Below, one piece after another: positions 1 to 8,107 of a stretch of 64,000 nucleotides of DNA (positions are counted from its first letter, which is position 1; the number at the start of each line of letters is the position of its first letter). Location: NCBI GenBank assembly GCA_029785235.1, contig JAFMAA010000001.1, positions 62,001 through 126,000 on the forward strand, read 5' to 3'. Below the pieces are notes generated by a model. That model worked only from the letters and a program-made list of their open reading frames with translations, was not told the DNA's origin and did not search any database. The stretch is from Nitrososphaerota archaeon. Lineage in GTDB: Archaea; Thermoproteota; Nitrososphaeria; Nitrososphaerales; UBA183. A program made the position numbers and the translations under genes.

Positions 1-849
1 GGGATGGAGAGCATGAGCAACGTCCCCTATCTTGCCAAAGGGGTCAGGTGGGGGACCAAATTCGGGGACGCTAGGCTCTTGGATGGGATGATTGTGGACG
101 GCCTCTGGGACGCATACCACGACTACCACATGGGAGTCACTGGCGAGAACGTGGCGAAGAGGTTCCGCATCTCGAGGAGGGAAGCGGACGAGTACGCCTA
201 TCAGAGCCATATGAAGGCGACCAGAGCGTCAGAGGATGGGACTTTCGAACTGGAGAAGGTGAAGGTGAAGGTCAAACGCGAAGGAGGCGAAACCGCAGAG
301 TTCTCAGCCGACGAGTGCGTTAGGGGGGACACCACAGTGGAGAAGCTGGCGAAGCTGAAGCCTGTCTTCAAGCCCGACGGCGTGCTGACGGCGGGCAATT
401 CATCGCAGCTGAGCGACGGGGCTTCGGCCCTTATCGTCGCCTCGCAGGAGGCGGCTGACAGCCTAGGGGTCAAGCCACTGGCGAGCATCGTGGGCTACCA
501 GACTGGGGGGATCGAGCCTGCGAGGGTGATGGAGGCCCCTATACCTACGACGAAGGCCCTGCTCAGGAGGCTGAAGATGGACGCGGGAGATGTCGACCTC
601 TTCGAGCACAACGAAGCGTACTCTACCGCGTCCATAGCGGTGAGGAAAGCCCTCGGCGTCGACGAGTCGAGGTTCAACGTCTGGGGGGGAGCCGTCGCCC
701 TCGGCCATCCAATCGGGTGCAGCGGGGCGCGGGTGCTCACCACCTTGATCTACGGGATGAAGAGGGAGGGGAAGAAGACAGGGCTGGCGACCCTCTGCCT
801 GGGCGGCGGGAACGCGGTCTCTATGGTTGTGGAGTCTTGGTCTCCCTGA
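1..849 (+). CDS. Thiolase family protein (acetyl-CoA acetyltransferase type), 5' partial
   Basis: This is the C-terminal part of a thiolase, which condenses or cleaves acyl-CoA (acetoacetyl-CoA or 3-ketoacyl-CoA). The frame is open from base 1, so the N-terminal catalytic Cys lies outside the window. Near the left edge is the thiolase signature MESMSNVPY. Further on come NEAY (about residue 203), GHPIGCSG (about 235) with the catalytic His, and CLGGGNA (about 267) carrying the second catalytic Cys, so both C-terminal catalytic residues are present. The 3' end overlaps the convergent acyl-CoA synthetase by 29 bp. Together they suggest fatty-acid or acetoacetyl-CoA metabolism. Whether it degrades or synthesises (for example for the mevalonate pathway) cannot be decided here. 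Confidence 0.93.
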   Translation, partial: GMESMSNVPYLAKGVRWGTKFGDARLLDGMIVDGLWDAYHDYHMGVTGENVAKRFRISRREADEYAYQSHMKATRASEDGTFELEKVKVKVKREGGETAEFSADECVRGDTTVEKLAKLKPVFKPDGVLTAGNSSQLSDGASALIVASQEAADSLGVKPLASIVGYQTGGIEPARVMEAPIPTTKALLRRLKMDAGDVDLFEHNEAYSTASIAVRKALGVDESRFNVWGGAVALGHPIGCSGARVLTTLIYGMKREGKKTGLATLCLGGGNAVSMVVESWSP

Positions 850-2503
850 GCTTCCGCCGAAGGACCTTCCCTATCAGGGTCTTCGGCAGCTCTTGGACGA
901 ACTCCACTTCCTTCGGGACCTTGAACTTCGCGAGCCGCTCCTGGCAGAACTCAATCAACTCCTGAGCGCTGGTGCCTTTGGCGGGGTCCTTCAGTACGAC
1001 GAACGCCTTCACCGCTTCGCCGCTGAACTGGTTCGGGACGCCGATCACCCCCGCCTCTTTCACGTCCGGGTGCTCGAAGAGGACGTCCTCCACCTCCCTC
1101 GGGTACACCTTGAGGCCGCCGACGTTTATCATGTCCTTCTTCCTGTCGACGATATAGAAGTAACCGTCGGGGTCCATCTTGGCTATGTCCCCTGTAAGGA
1201 ACCAGCCGTCCTTTAGAACAGCCTTGGTCTCTTCCTCCTGGTTCCAATAGCCTTTCATGACCTGAGGGCCCTTCACGGCGAGCTCGCCGATCTCCCCCGC
1301 TTTGAGAGTCTTCTCCCTGTCGGATATGTCCACTATCTTGGCGTCCGTCTCGCTGAATGGGGGGCCTATGGAGCCGTCCTTGACCACGCCTCCGGTAACC
1401 GGGTTGCAGTGGGTCACGGGGCTAGTCTCAGACAGCCCGTATCCCTCGACGAGGTTACCCCCTGTCAGCTCTATGAACTTCTTCCTGACTGCTGGCGGGA
1501 GCGCAGAGCCTCCCGAGAGGCAGGCCCGGACGGACCTGAGGTTGTACCTCCTCGCCTCGGGCTTGCTGTTGATGGCTATGTACATCGCTGGCGCCCCCGA
1601 GAAGATAGTTACCTTCTGGCTCTGTATCGTCTTCATCACCTCTTCTACGTGGAAGCTGGGGAGGAGAACCATCGCCGCTCCGGCCGCGAGGGGTGCGTTC
1701 ATGGTCACCGTGAGTCCGTAGATGTGGTAGAGAGGTAGCACGCACAATGAGATGTCTCGCTCCGTGATGGGGAAGAGGCTGACGCCGTACTCCGCGTTGG
1801 ACACGAGGTTGTAATGAGTGAGCATCGCCCCCTTCGACACCCCGGTGGTCCCCCCTGTGTACTGCAGGACCGCCACGTCATTGACCGGGTCGACGGCAGC
1901 GTAGGCGGCCATGGGGGGGTTGGACCGAATCAGGGTCACGAAGTCGATCGTGTTTTCCCGGGGGACGTCTCGGATCCCGGCGAGGCCGGCGAGGCGCCTC
2001 TTCAGGCCCGGCAGGTAGTCGCCGAGCCCCGTCGCTATGACGTGTCTTAGGGGGAGCCTTCCCCTGCAGCCACCTAGGCTGCTGAAGAGGTCCATCCCTC
2101 TCGCCACGGTGCGGCTCGCGACCACAACCTCTGCGCCTGAGTCCCTGAGCTGGTGCTCCAACTCCCTCTCCTTGTACACCGGGTTGCACATGACGACAAT
2201 CCCTCCTGCTTTCAGGATGCCGAAGTAGGATACGACGAGCTGCGGGATGTTGGGGAGGAAGACCGCGACCCTGTCCCCCTTCTTCACTCCGAGCCCCACC
2301 AGAGCTGACGCGAACCTCGAACTCAGGTCATCCACTTCGGCGTAGGTGAAGTCGCGGCCCTGGTAATGGAGGCAACGGTTCCCAGGATGTAGCGCCGCAG
2401 AGTCGCTCAGCAGGGCATAGAGCGGCCTGACCTTTGGCCTGGGGACCGAGTATCTCTCCCCGACCTGCGCCTTGAGCCATGGACGTTCGAGGAGCTCCTG
2501 CAT
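821..2503 (-). CDS. AMP-forming acyl-CoA synthetase (long-chain fatty acid-CoA ligase type)
   Basis: This 560-residue enzyme activates a carboxylic acid to its acyl-adenylate and then to the CoA thioester. The P-loop-like motif YTGGTTGVSKGA is near residue 213. YGLSETSP (A5) is near 354. DRKKDMINVGGLKVYP (the hinge region) is near 451, followed by the C-terminal domain ending PKTLIGKVLRRKLR with the conserved catalytic Lys. Length is typical of medium/long-chain synthetases. No signal peptide or membrane segment is seen. It converges on the thiolase with a 29 bp overlap. Chain-length specificity cannot be read from the sequence. Confidence 0.92.
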   Translation of the reverse strand: MQELLERPWLKAQVGERYSVPRPKVRPLYALLSDSAALHPGNRCLHYQGRDFTYAEVDDLSSRFASALVGLGVKKGDRVAVFLPNIPQLVVSYFGILKAGGIVVMCNPVYKERELEHQLRDSGAEVVVASRTVARGMDLFSSLGGCRGRLPLRHVIATGLGDYLPGLKRRLAGLAGIRDVPRENTIDFVTLIRSNPPMAAYAAVDPVNDVAVLQYTGGTTGVSKGAMLTHYNLVSNAEYGVSLFPITERDISLCVLPLYHIYGLTVTMNAPLAAGAAMVLLPSFHVEEVMKTIQSQKVTIFSGAPAMYIAINSKPEARRYNLRSVRACLSGGSALPPAVRKKFIELTGGNLVEGYGLSETSPVTHCNPVTGGVVKDGSIGPPFSETDAKIVDISDREKTLKAGEIGELAVKGPQVMKGYWNQEEETKAVLKDGWFLTGDIAKMDPDGYFYIVDRKKDMINVGGLKVYPREVEDVLFEHPDVKEAGVIGVPNQFSGEAVKAFVVLKDPAKGTSAQELIEFCQERLAKFKVPKEVEFVQELPKTLIGKVLRRKLRETKTPQP

Positions 2504-2606
2504 GGGTCGAGGATAACCTCAAACTTGCCTTAAGGGTATCCCTTAGGAGCAAGGGGGCGGTCTAGGCTTAAGTATGGACGAGAGCGGCGTCATATCGGAC
2601 CCGAAC

Positions 2607-3728
2607 ATGTCTCAGGCCGGGGAGAAGTTTCTCATCCTCTGCGTCGACCGGGACGACGACTTGAAGTCCAAAGCAAAGGTGGAGTCCCCGGTGGTGGGGA
2701 GAGCGGCGGCCATCGAGGCGGCGACGAAACTTGCGCTCGCGGACCCCGAGGAGGCGGACGCCAACGCCATCTTCGCGGCGATCAAGAAGTATGACGAGCT
2801 CACCACGTCGAAGACGCCTTGCGAGATCGCGGTGGTGTGCGGCGACCCTGACAGGGGGTTCGAGGCAGACAGGAGGGTCGGGAGGCAGGTCGCCGCCGTG
2901 CTCCACGGAGGGAGCTACACAGGGGTGGTGCTCGTGTCAGACGGAGGAGAAGACGAACAGGTGATGCCGATAATCCAGAGCCAGAAGCCAATCGTCTCCG
3001 TGCAGCGGGTGACGGTGAAGCACAGCCAGACCGTGGAGGAGACGTACGAGGTCCTCGGGAGATACCTTAGGATGCTGGTGTTCGACCCGCACTATTCGAA
3101 GTACGCGCTTGGGGTCCCGGGCCTGATCCTTGTACTCGCTGGGATCCTGATAGTCGTCAACAGGACGTTCGAAGCCGGTATTGCCACCCTCCTCATCATA
3201 GGCGGGGCGTTCCTAGTCAGGGGGTTTAGCATAGACAGGAACGTGACAGGCCTCCTCCATAGGGGCCCTACCGGGTTCCTCAGGTTCTTCTCCCTCGTTG
3301 CCGGGCTGATCATGGGCATCGTAGGGATCCTTACCGGGTACGGCGCCATGGTAGGGGATACGCTGGCAGTCAACGCGGTGGTCGCAAACCCCACGAACCT
3401 CCTGATCTACGGGGGAGCCCTTGCAGGGGACTTCATCGGCGGGAGCTTGAACTTCGTGTGGGGTGGGATCGCCATCTACGCCGCTGGTGCCCTCCTCTCT
3501 CATTTGGCCAGGGAGAGCGCCCGCTGGAACAGAGACCTCTTCGTGCTTGTGATGCTTGCCATACTGTATCTCCCGCTTCAGACCTTCTCGGTCTATCTAG
3601 TGAGCGGCAACGCCCAGGCGACGTTCCTGCTGGTCTCCGCCATCCTCATAGGCCTGGCGGCGATCTTCGCTCTGACCACTGTGATTTATCCGCGGGTGCG
3701 GAGCAGGGGCCCCGCAGAAAACGAGTGA
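2607..3728 (+). CDS. DUF373 family integral membrane protein
   Basis: This is a member of the archaeal DUF373 family, whose function is unknown. The first 160 or so residues are soluble and start with the family pattern FLILCVDRDDDLKSKA. About seven hydrophobic segments then run to residue 370, with a short polar tail. An upstream in-frame ATG at 2574 would add 11 residues. I prefer 2607 because a TTAAG box at 2566-2570 sits too close to 2574 and better suits a short leader to 2607. The stop lies only 3 bp before the cis-prenyltransferase gene, so the two are probably co-transcribed, which hints at a membrane or lipid-carrier role. Confidence 0.85.
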   Translation: MSQAGEKFLILCVDRDDDLKSKAKVESPVVGRAAAIEAATKLALADPEEADANAIFAAIKKYDELTTSKTPCEIAVVCGDPDRGFEADRRVGRQVAAVLHGGSYTGVVLVSDGGEDEQVMPIIQSQKPIVSVQRVTVKHSQTVEETYEVLGRYLRMLVFDPHYSKYALGVPGLILVLAGILIVVNRTFEAGIATLLIIGGAFLVRGFSIDRNVTGLLHRGPTGFLRFFSLVAGLIMGIVGILTGYGAMVGDTLAVNAVVANPTNLLIYGGALAGDFIGGSLNFVWGGIAIYAAGALLSHLARESARWNRDLFVLVMLAILYLPLQTFSVYLVSGNAQATFLLVSAILIGLAAIFALTTVIYPRVRSRGPAENE

Positions 3729-3731
3729 CAC

Positions 3732-4514
3732 ATGTTAGAATCAGTGCTGAGATATCTTGGCGCCTACAAGTTCTACGAGGGGAGACTTAAGGCGCAGGTC
3801 GAGCGCGAGGAGATACCGAGCCATATCGGGATAATACTCGACGGGAACAGGCGCTGGGCCCAGATTCAGGGGGTCTCGGATGGTCTCGGCCACGAAGAGG
3901 GGGCGAACAGGGCGGAGGAACTCCTCGACTGGTGCCACGACCTTGGGATCAAGACGGTGACACTCTATGTGCTTTCGACGGAGAACCTAGACAGGACCCC
4001 CGAGGAGCTGGCGGCCCTCTTCGGACTCATCGAGGCGAGGCTCAACAGACTGCTCAGCGACGCCAGGATAGCCAGGTACAGAGTGAAAGTCAGGGCCATC
4101 GGCCACCTTGACCTCCTCCCCAAGTCGATAGTGGGGCTCCTGACCGCCATAGAGGAGAAGACGGCGGGGTACAGCGACCACTACCTCAACATCGCAGTCG
4201 CTTACGGAGGGCGCGCGGAGATAACTGACGTGGTGAGGTCGGTGGCCCAGGACGTGAAGAGCGGCAAACTCAGCCCCGATGCGATAACCGAAGACACGGT
4301 CTCGAAGAGGCTGTACACAGCTTACCTCCCTAACCAAGAGCCGGACCTCATAATCAGGACTTCGGGGGAGGAGAGGATGAGCGGGTTCCTCCTCTGGCAG
4401 GGCGCCTACTCTGAGCTGGTGTTCGTGGACGTCTTCTGGCCGGCCTTCCGTTACATCGACCTCCTCAGGGGTATCAGGACATACCAGAAGCGCAGGCGAA
4501 GGTACGGGCGATGA
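3732..4514 (+). CDS. uppS: Polyprenyl diphosphate synthase (cis-prenyltransferase, UppS family)
   Basis: This 260-residue enzyme adds isopentenyl units in cis to make the long polyprenyl diphosphate used, after dephosphorylation, as the dolichol-type glycan carrier. The family signature GIILDGNRRWAQ (about residues 33-44) contains the catalytic Asp and Arg. The C-terminal RTSGEERMSGFLLWQ (about 208-222) is the diphosphate and dimer-interface motif. It follows the DUF373 gene by 3 bp in an apparent operon. The carrier it makes would serve the glycosyltransferases found around 36-49 kb. Chain length of the product is not predictable. Confidence 0.95.
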   Translation: MLESVLRYLGAYKFYEGRLKAQVEREEIPSHIGIILDGNRRWAQIQGVSDGLGHEEGANRAEELLDWCHDLGIKTVTLYVLSTENLDRTPEELAALFGLIEARLNRLLSDARIARYRVKVRAIGHLDLLPKSIVGLLTAIEEKTAGYSDHYLNIAVAYGGRAEITDVVRSVAQDVKSGKLSPDAITEDTVSKRLYTAYLPNQEPDLIIRTSGEERMSGFLLWQGAYSELVFVDVFWPAFRYIDLLRGIRTYQKRRRRYGR

Positions 4515-4552
4515 GAAAACATATAGCCTGACCTGAGGAGAGGGAGAGCAAG

Positions 4553-4999
4553 TTGAAGGTAACCCTCGGGACGCTCAAAGACAAGGGGGACGAGCTGGCA
4601 GCCTTCCTGGAGCCTCGTGTAGGCTCGAAGCCTTCCGTCTCGGGCGACTCGATGGAATTCGACGACGAGAGCGTCAGAGAGGGGGTCAAGCCCAGGCAGG
4701 TGAAGACGTACATCAAGCGCTTCCTCTTCATGAACGGGGTCAGGAAGAAGTACAGGGTGTTCGTCTCTGGGAAAGAGCTCACGGTTCAAGAGATAGTGGT
4801 CGGAGAAGAGGCGGAAGAGGAGAAGGAGAAGAAGGCCCAGGCGAAGAAGCCGGAACCTGAGGTAGAGGCAGAGGAGAAGAAGGAGGAGGAGCCCAAGGCT
4901 ACTGAATCCGAGGCGGCCGAAGGGCCTGAAGAGAAGCCGAAGAAGGCCCCCGCCAAGAAGCCCCGGGCGAGCAAGAAGAAGAAGGGAGAAGAATCCTAG
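4553..4999 (+). CDS. Possible eL22-like ribosomal protein with charged C-terminal tail
   Basis: This 148-residue protein has two parts. Residues 1-80 form a small globular domain in which FLEPRV, the basic helix VKTYIKRFLFMNGVRKKYRV and the closing strand LTVQEI follow the order of the eukaryotic eL22 fold (FLQERI, then [23 protein letters not shown], then a strand). Residues 85-148 are almost only Glu, Lys, Ala and Pro. The start is TTG at 4553. An ACATATA box at 4521-4527 places transcription at or next to it, so the gene probably has its own promoter despite following uppS by 38 bp. The eL22 assignment rests on pattern similarity read by eye. An unrelated lineage-specific ribosome-associated or nucleic-acid-binding protein is the main alternative. 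Confidence 0.5.
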   Translation: MKVTLGTLKDKGDELAAFLEPRVGSKPSVSGDSMEFDDESVREGVKPRQVKTYIKRFLFMNGVRKKYRVFVSGKELTVQEIVVGEEAEEEKEKKAQAKKPEPEVEAEEKKEEEPKATESEAAEGPEEKPKKAPAKKPRASKKKKGEES

Positions 5000-5271
5000 A
5001 GCGCCCTGGTCAAGCGAGCCCGCCGAAGCCTCTTAGCTCTCAGCAGAGCCCGCAAGTAGTTCCTCGACTCGCGCAACCACTTCAAGGATTGGCGGAAGTC
5101 ACCTAAGGCGAAGCTGTCGGCCCCCTTCCTGAGATTGTCCAGGGCGAACTTGAGTGCCTGCCTTTCGTCAGGGACGGCGTACCGCTTCAGCTTCACGAAA
5201 CGGCCTGGATTCTCCTCATCCAAGTCGAGCCTGATGAACGCGATGCTCTTCTCCAGATTCAGGTACGCCAT
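4996..5271 (-). CDS. Small helical hypothetical protein, start uncertain
   Basis: I do not recognise this family. The 91 residues from the first ATG are helical and very basic at the C-terminus (RAKRLRRARLTRAL). The reading frame stays open, with coding-like composition, for about 58 more codons upstream to a stop at 5446-5448, and includes a plausible helix (DLAEAAGRLESALASV). It has no ATG, GTG or TTG in that stretch. A CTG at 5386-5388 preceded by GGAGG is one candidate start. The 3' end overlaps the convergent eL22-like gene by 4 bp. No enzymatic motif is visible. Confidence 0.6.
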   Translation of the reverse strand: MAYLNLEKSIAFIRLDLDEENPGRFVKLKRYAVPDERQALKFALDNLRKGADSFALGDFRQSLKWLRESRNYLRALLRAKRLRRARLTRAL

Positions 5272-5441
5272 CCATACGGACCGGATCTGCTCTTCGCTGG
5301 GCTCGCCCGAGACGGAGGCGAGGGCGGATTCGAGCCTCCCCGCCGCTTCCGCGAGGTCCCGCGCTGTCTCGTCCCTCCAACCGCTCAGGTCCCCGGCCCG
5401 CCTCCATTGAGGAACCGCATCGGGGGAGTTTCCGCCTCTGA

Positions 5442-5451
5442 TTATTTATAA
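5442..5451 (+). promoter_or_regulatory. TATA box for the 5477 gene
   Basis: TTATTTATAA is an AT-rich island in G+C-rich surroundings, centred about 30 nt before the TTG start at 5477. This spacing is expected for an archaeal TATA box driving a leaderless transcript. Confidence 0.6.
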
Positions 5452-5476
5452 CCAAGACAGGAGCGCCCCGCTTCGA

Positions 5477-6154
5477 TTGCCGAAGAAGGAAGAACAGAGG
5501 ATAGGGGGCGCGTGCTACATCGGCCTGGATTCGCTCCTCGACCTCGGCAGGCTTTCGTGCGCCCTCGAGAGGGCTCCGTTCCCGCTCTTCGCGTTCAAAG
5601 AGGGGAAGTCGACCAGGATCGCTGCACAGGCGGACCTCTTCATGGGGACCCCGATCTTCTACTACTTCGACAACGGGGCGGTCGACGAGTTCCTCGCTTA
5701 CAGGATCACCGGTGAAGGGGAGGAGGTGCAGTTCGTGAGCTCGGCGAGCAACGCGTCTTACCTCTATGCTCCTGTGATAAGGGTCATGAAGATGCCCAAA
5801 CCCCTCGAGGGGAAGCTCGGTTTCCAGGACAAGTTCATGTCCGTGGAGGTGGAGAACGTCCCGAGCCTCGTCAAGGTGGGCGCGTACAAGACCCTCTTCG
5901 AGGAGCCTCCGCTGCCTCTCTTCGCTTTCAAGCATGGAGGCGGGTGGGTCCTGGGGACCTTTGCCCGCATCGACGACTATGAAGAGGCGTCCATATTCTT
6001 CTACGCGATGGTGAAGGAGGAACCGTCGAGCTTCCTGAGATACACGTACGATAGGATCACCGAAACCACCTATGTCAGGCGGACGGACGAACCTGGGTTC
6101 CACTACATCAAGGTCGTCAAGCTCACCGGGGCTCATCCACTGGTGGAGTTCTGA
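5477..6154 (+). CDS. Hypothetical protein with two internally related halves
   Basis: I do not recognise this 225-residue soluble protein. It has an internal similarity. Near residue 35 is PFPLFAFKEG and near residue 146 is LPLFAFKHGG, each followed by an aromatic-rich stretch (IFYYFDNG, IFFYAMVKEE) and then by R(I/Y)T-type segments. This suggests a duplicated beta-rich domain. No signal peptide, membrane segment or metal motif is visible. The TTG start is chosen because a TATA box lies 30 nt upstream. The 3' end overlaps the convergent Nudix gene by 22 bp. Confidence 0.8.
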   Translation: MPKKEEQRIGGACYIGLDSLLDLGRLSCALERAPFPLFAFKEGKSTRIAAQADLFMGTPIFYYFDNGAVDEFLAYRITGEGEEVQFVSSASNASYLYAPVIRVMKMPKPLEGKLGFQDKFMSVEVENVPSLVKVGAYKTLFEEPPLPLFAFKHGGGWVLGTFARIDDYEEASIFFYAMVKEEPSSFLRYTYDRITETTYVRRTDEPGFHYIKVVKLTGAHPLVEF

Positions 6155-6564
6155 GCCACCCTCCTCACGAACTTCTCGGCGTCGGTCAGCGTGAACTTCG
6201 AGTTGTTGTAGGAAGCTTTGTGGACCGCTTCGCTGTATTTGAACCAGCCGAAGCCCTGGTGCTCGAATGATATCCTCACCTTCTCCGAGTCGGTGGACGC
6301 GAGCATGTACACGACCTGCTTGTGCACGTTCTTGCCGTCCCTGCGATAGTAGTACTCTATCACCTTCCTGAACCCGGGGATTATGCTGATGCCTTTCAGT
6401 CCGGTCTCCTCCTCCACCTCCCTCAGGACGGTCTGGAGTTCGCTCTCTCCCTCCTCGACGCCCCCCTTGGGGAAGTCCCAGCGTCCGGCGTTGAGCAGGA
6501 GCAGGTACATCCGTCCCCCAGGGGTCTCCCTGAAGACCACCGCACCGGCAGACTTCTCTTCCAT
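6133..6564 (-). CDS. Nudix hydrolase (diadenosine tetraphosphatase-like)
   Basis: This 143-residue Nudix enzyme hydrolyses nucleoside diphosphates linked to another group. The complete Nudix box is visible: Gly34, Glu40 and the REVEEETG segment at 48-55 that binds the metal. The sequence GRWDFPKGGVEEGES resembles archaeal and animal Ap4A hydrolases, so Ap4A is a reasonable but unproven substrate. A more upstream ATG (6603) exists. I chose 6564 because the AT-rich box ATTAATATGATT at 6589-6600 is then at the right distance for a leaderless start, and because the domain begins there. Confidence 0.9.
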   Translation of the reverse strand: MEEKSAGAVVFRETPGGRMYLLLLNAGRWDFPKGGVEEGESELQTVLREVEEETGLKGISIIPGFRKVIEYYYRRDGKNVHKQVVYMLASTDSEKVRISFEHQGFGWFKYSEAVHKASYNNSKFTLTDAEKFVRRVAQNSTSG

Positions 6565-6677
6565 CGCCCGCCATGACAGAGGCGACGGATTAATATGATT
6601 CACCGGGCGTCGGCATGACGATGCCCCCGGTGGAGGATTCTTACCGCCTCGGGGGGACGGAAATGGAAGCGGTCTGA

Positions 6678-6989
6678 ATGCGTTTCGTTGATAGGTTGAA
6701 ACAGAAGGTGCAACGGGAGAATCTTTGGTTCTTCATCCTCATCCTCCTGTCGACCGAGGAAAGGTACGGCTTTGAGCTCAGGGAGCTCATAAACGAAAAG
6801 TTCGGATTCTGGAGCGGGAACGTGACCGCGTACCGCGTGCTCTATAACCTCCAAAGGTCAGGCATGGTGCAGGTGGAGATTAGAGACAGACGGAAGTACT
6901 ACCACATCACTGAGCTCGGCCGCCAGGAGCTGCAGGCTGCAAGGGCATTCCTGCAGGCGCTTCTTCAGGGCCAGGGGGCGCCCCAATGA
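6678..6989 (+). CDS. PadR family transcriptional regulator
   Basis: This 103-residue winged-helix protein has the PadR core: LWFFILILLSTEERYGFEL as the first helix pair, the recognition region TAYRVLYNLQRSGMVQVEI and the wing RRKYYHITELGRQEL. It lacks the long C-terminal dimerisation helix of larger PadR proteins and resembles the short archaeal type. It precedes the inositol-phosphate synthase gene by 56 bp on the same strand. Control of that gene or of itself is possible but not shown. Confidence 0.9.
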   Translation: MRFVDRLKQKVQRENLWFFILILLSTEERYGFELRELINEKFGFWSGNVTAYRVLYNLQRSGMVQVEIRDRRKYYHITELGRQELQAARAFLQALLQGQGAPQ

Positions 6990-7045
6990 CCTTTACAACA
7001 GTAAAATAGTGGCTGATATACCCTCGGGGCAGGGAGGAAGAGAAG

Positions 7046-8107
7046 TTGGCGAAAATCAAGGTAGCCGTGGCCGGGGTGGGGAACTGCGCCTCGGCGCTGA
7101 TTCAGGGGCTCCATTATTACTCAAAGAAGGGCCCAGACGAAGGGCTCACCTACTGGAGCGTCGGAGGATACACCCCCAAGGACATAGAGTTCGTCGCCGC
7201 GTTCGACGTCAACGCCAAGAAGGTGGGGAAGGATCTCTCGCAGGCCATATTCCAACCCCCGAACAACACGGTGAAGATTTCTGACGTCCCTAGTATGGGG
7301 GTCAAGGTGAAGAAGGGCCCGGTGCTGGACGGCATCGGGAAGTATCTCAAGGATGTGGTGTCGATCTCGCCTCTGGCTCCCCAGGACGTTGTGCAGGAGC
7401 TCAAAGACAGCGGCGCGGACATCCTGGTGAACTACCTACCTGTAGGGAGCACCGCCGCGACTCAAGCTTATGCCGAAGCAGCGCTGAGGGCTGAAGTCGC
7501 GTTCGTGAATGCGATCCCAGTGTTCGTGGCTTCCGAGAAACGATGGGCGGACAGGTTCGCGGCGGCGGGGCTCCCTGTCGCCGGGGACGACGTGATGAGC
7601 CAGGTGGGGGCGACAGTGCTTCATAAGACGTTGGTCAAGATGGCCGTCGACAGGGGGGTCAAGGTTGACGAGACATACCAGTTGAACATAGGGGGGGACA
7701 CCGACTTCCTCAACATGCTTGAGGAGAGCAGGCTGAAGGACAAGAGGGAGAGCAAGACCAGTGCCGTGAGGGCCATGTCACCATACGAAGTGCCGACGCG
7801 GATCGGCCCCAGCGACTACGTCCCCTTCCTCGACAACGACAAGGTGTGCTACATATGGCTGAAGGGGAGGTACTTCGGAGGGAGCGTCGTCAAGGTGGAC
7901 GTGAAGCTGCATGTGGTCGACGCCTACGACAGCGGGGGCGTGATCGTCGACGCTATACGGGGGACCAAGCTCGCGCTGGACCGAGGTGTCTCGGGAGAGC
8001 TGGAGAGCCTGTCTGCCTTCTGTTTCAAGCATCCCCCGAAACAGATGCCATACCCCGCCGCGAAGACGGCGTTCGAAGAGTTCACCTCGGGGAAGAGGGA
8101 GCGATAG
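7046..8107 (+). CDS. ino1: Inositol-1-phosphate synthase
   Basis: This enzyme converts D-glucose 6-phosphate to L-myo-inositol 1-phosphate with bound NAD+, the first step towards archaeal phosphoinositol lipids. The N-terminal Rossmann motif AVAGVGNCASALIQG is at residues 6-20. Conserved family blocks include VNAIPVFVAS, PVAGDDVMSQVGATVLHK (about 174-191) and NIGGDTDFLNM. Length (353) is normal. The start is TTG at 7046, preceded by GGGAGGAAG as a ribosome binding site and by a GATATAC box at 7014-7020. It ends with a 26 bp overlap with the convergent surface-protein gene. Confidence 0.95.
   Translation: MAKIKVAVAGVGNCASALIQGLHYYSKKGPDEGLTYWSVGGYTPKDIEFVAAFDVNAKKVGKDLSQAIFQPPNNTVKISDVPSMGVKVKKGPVLDGIGKYLKDVVSISPLAPQDVVQELKDSGADILVNYLPVGSTAATQAYAEAALRAEVAFVNAIPVFVASEKRWADRFAAAGLPVAGDDVMSQVGATVLHKTLVKMAVDRGVKVDETYQLNIGGDTDFLNMLEESRLKDKRESKTSAVRAMSPYEVPTRIGPSDYVPFLDNDKVCYIWLKGRYFGGSVVKVDVKLHVVDAYDSGGVIVDAIRGTKLALDRGVSGELESLSAFCFKHPPKQMPYPAAKTAFEEFTSGKRER

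Noticed and set aside
5216..6574. A 452-codon open frame on the minus strand
   Set aside because: It runs antisense through the Nudix frame and the 5477 gene. Its Arg/Gly/Glu-rich composition is that of a shadow frame in G+C-rich DNA, and the real genes there have family motifs or promoters.
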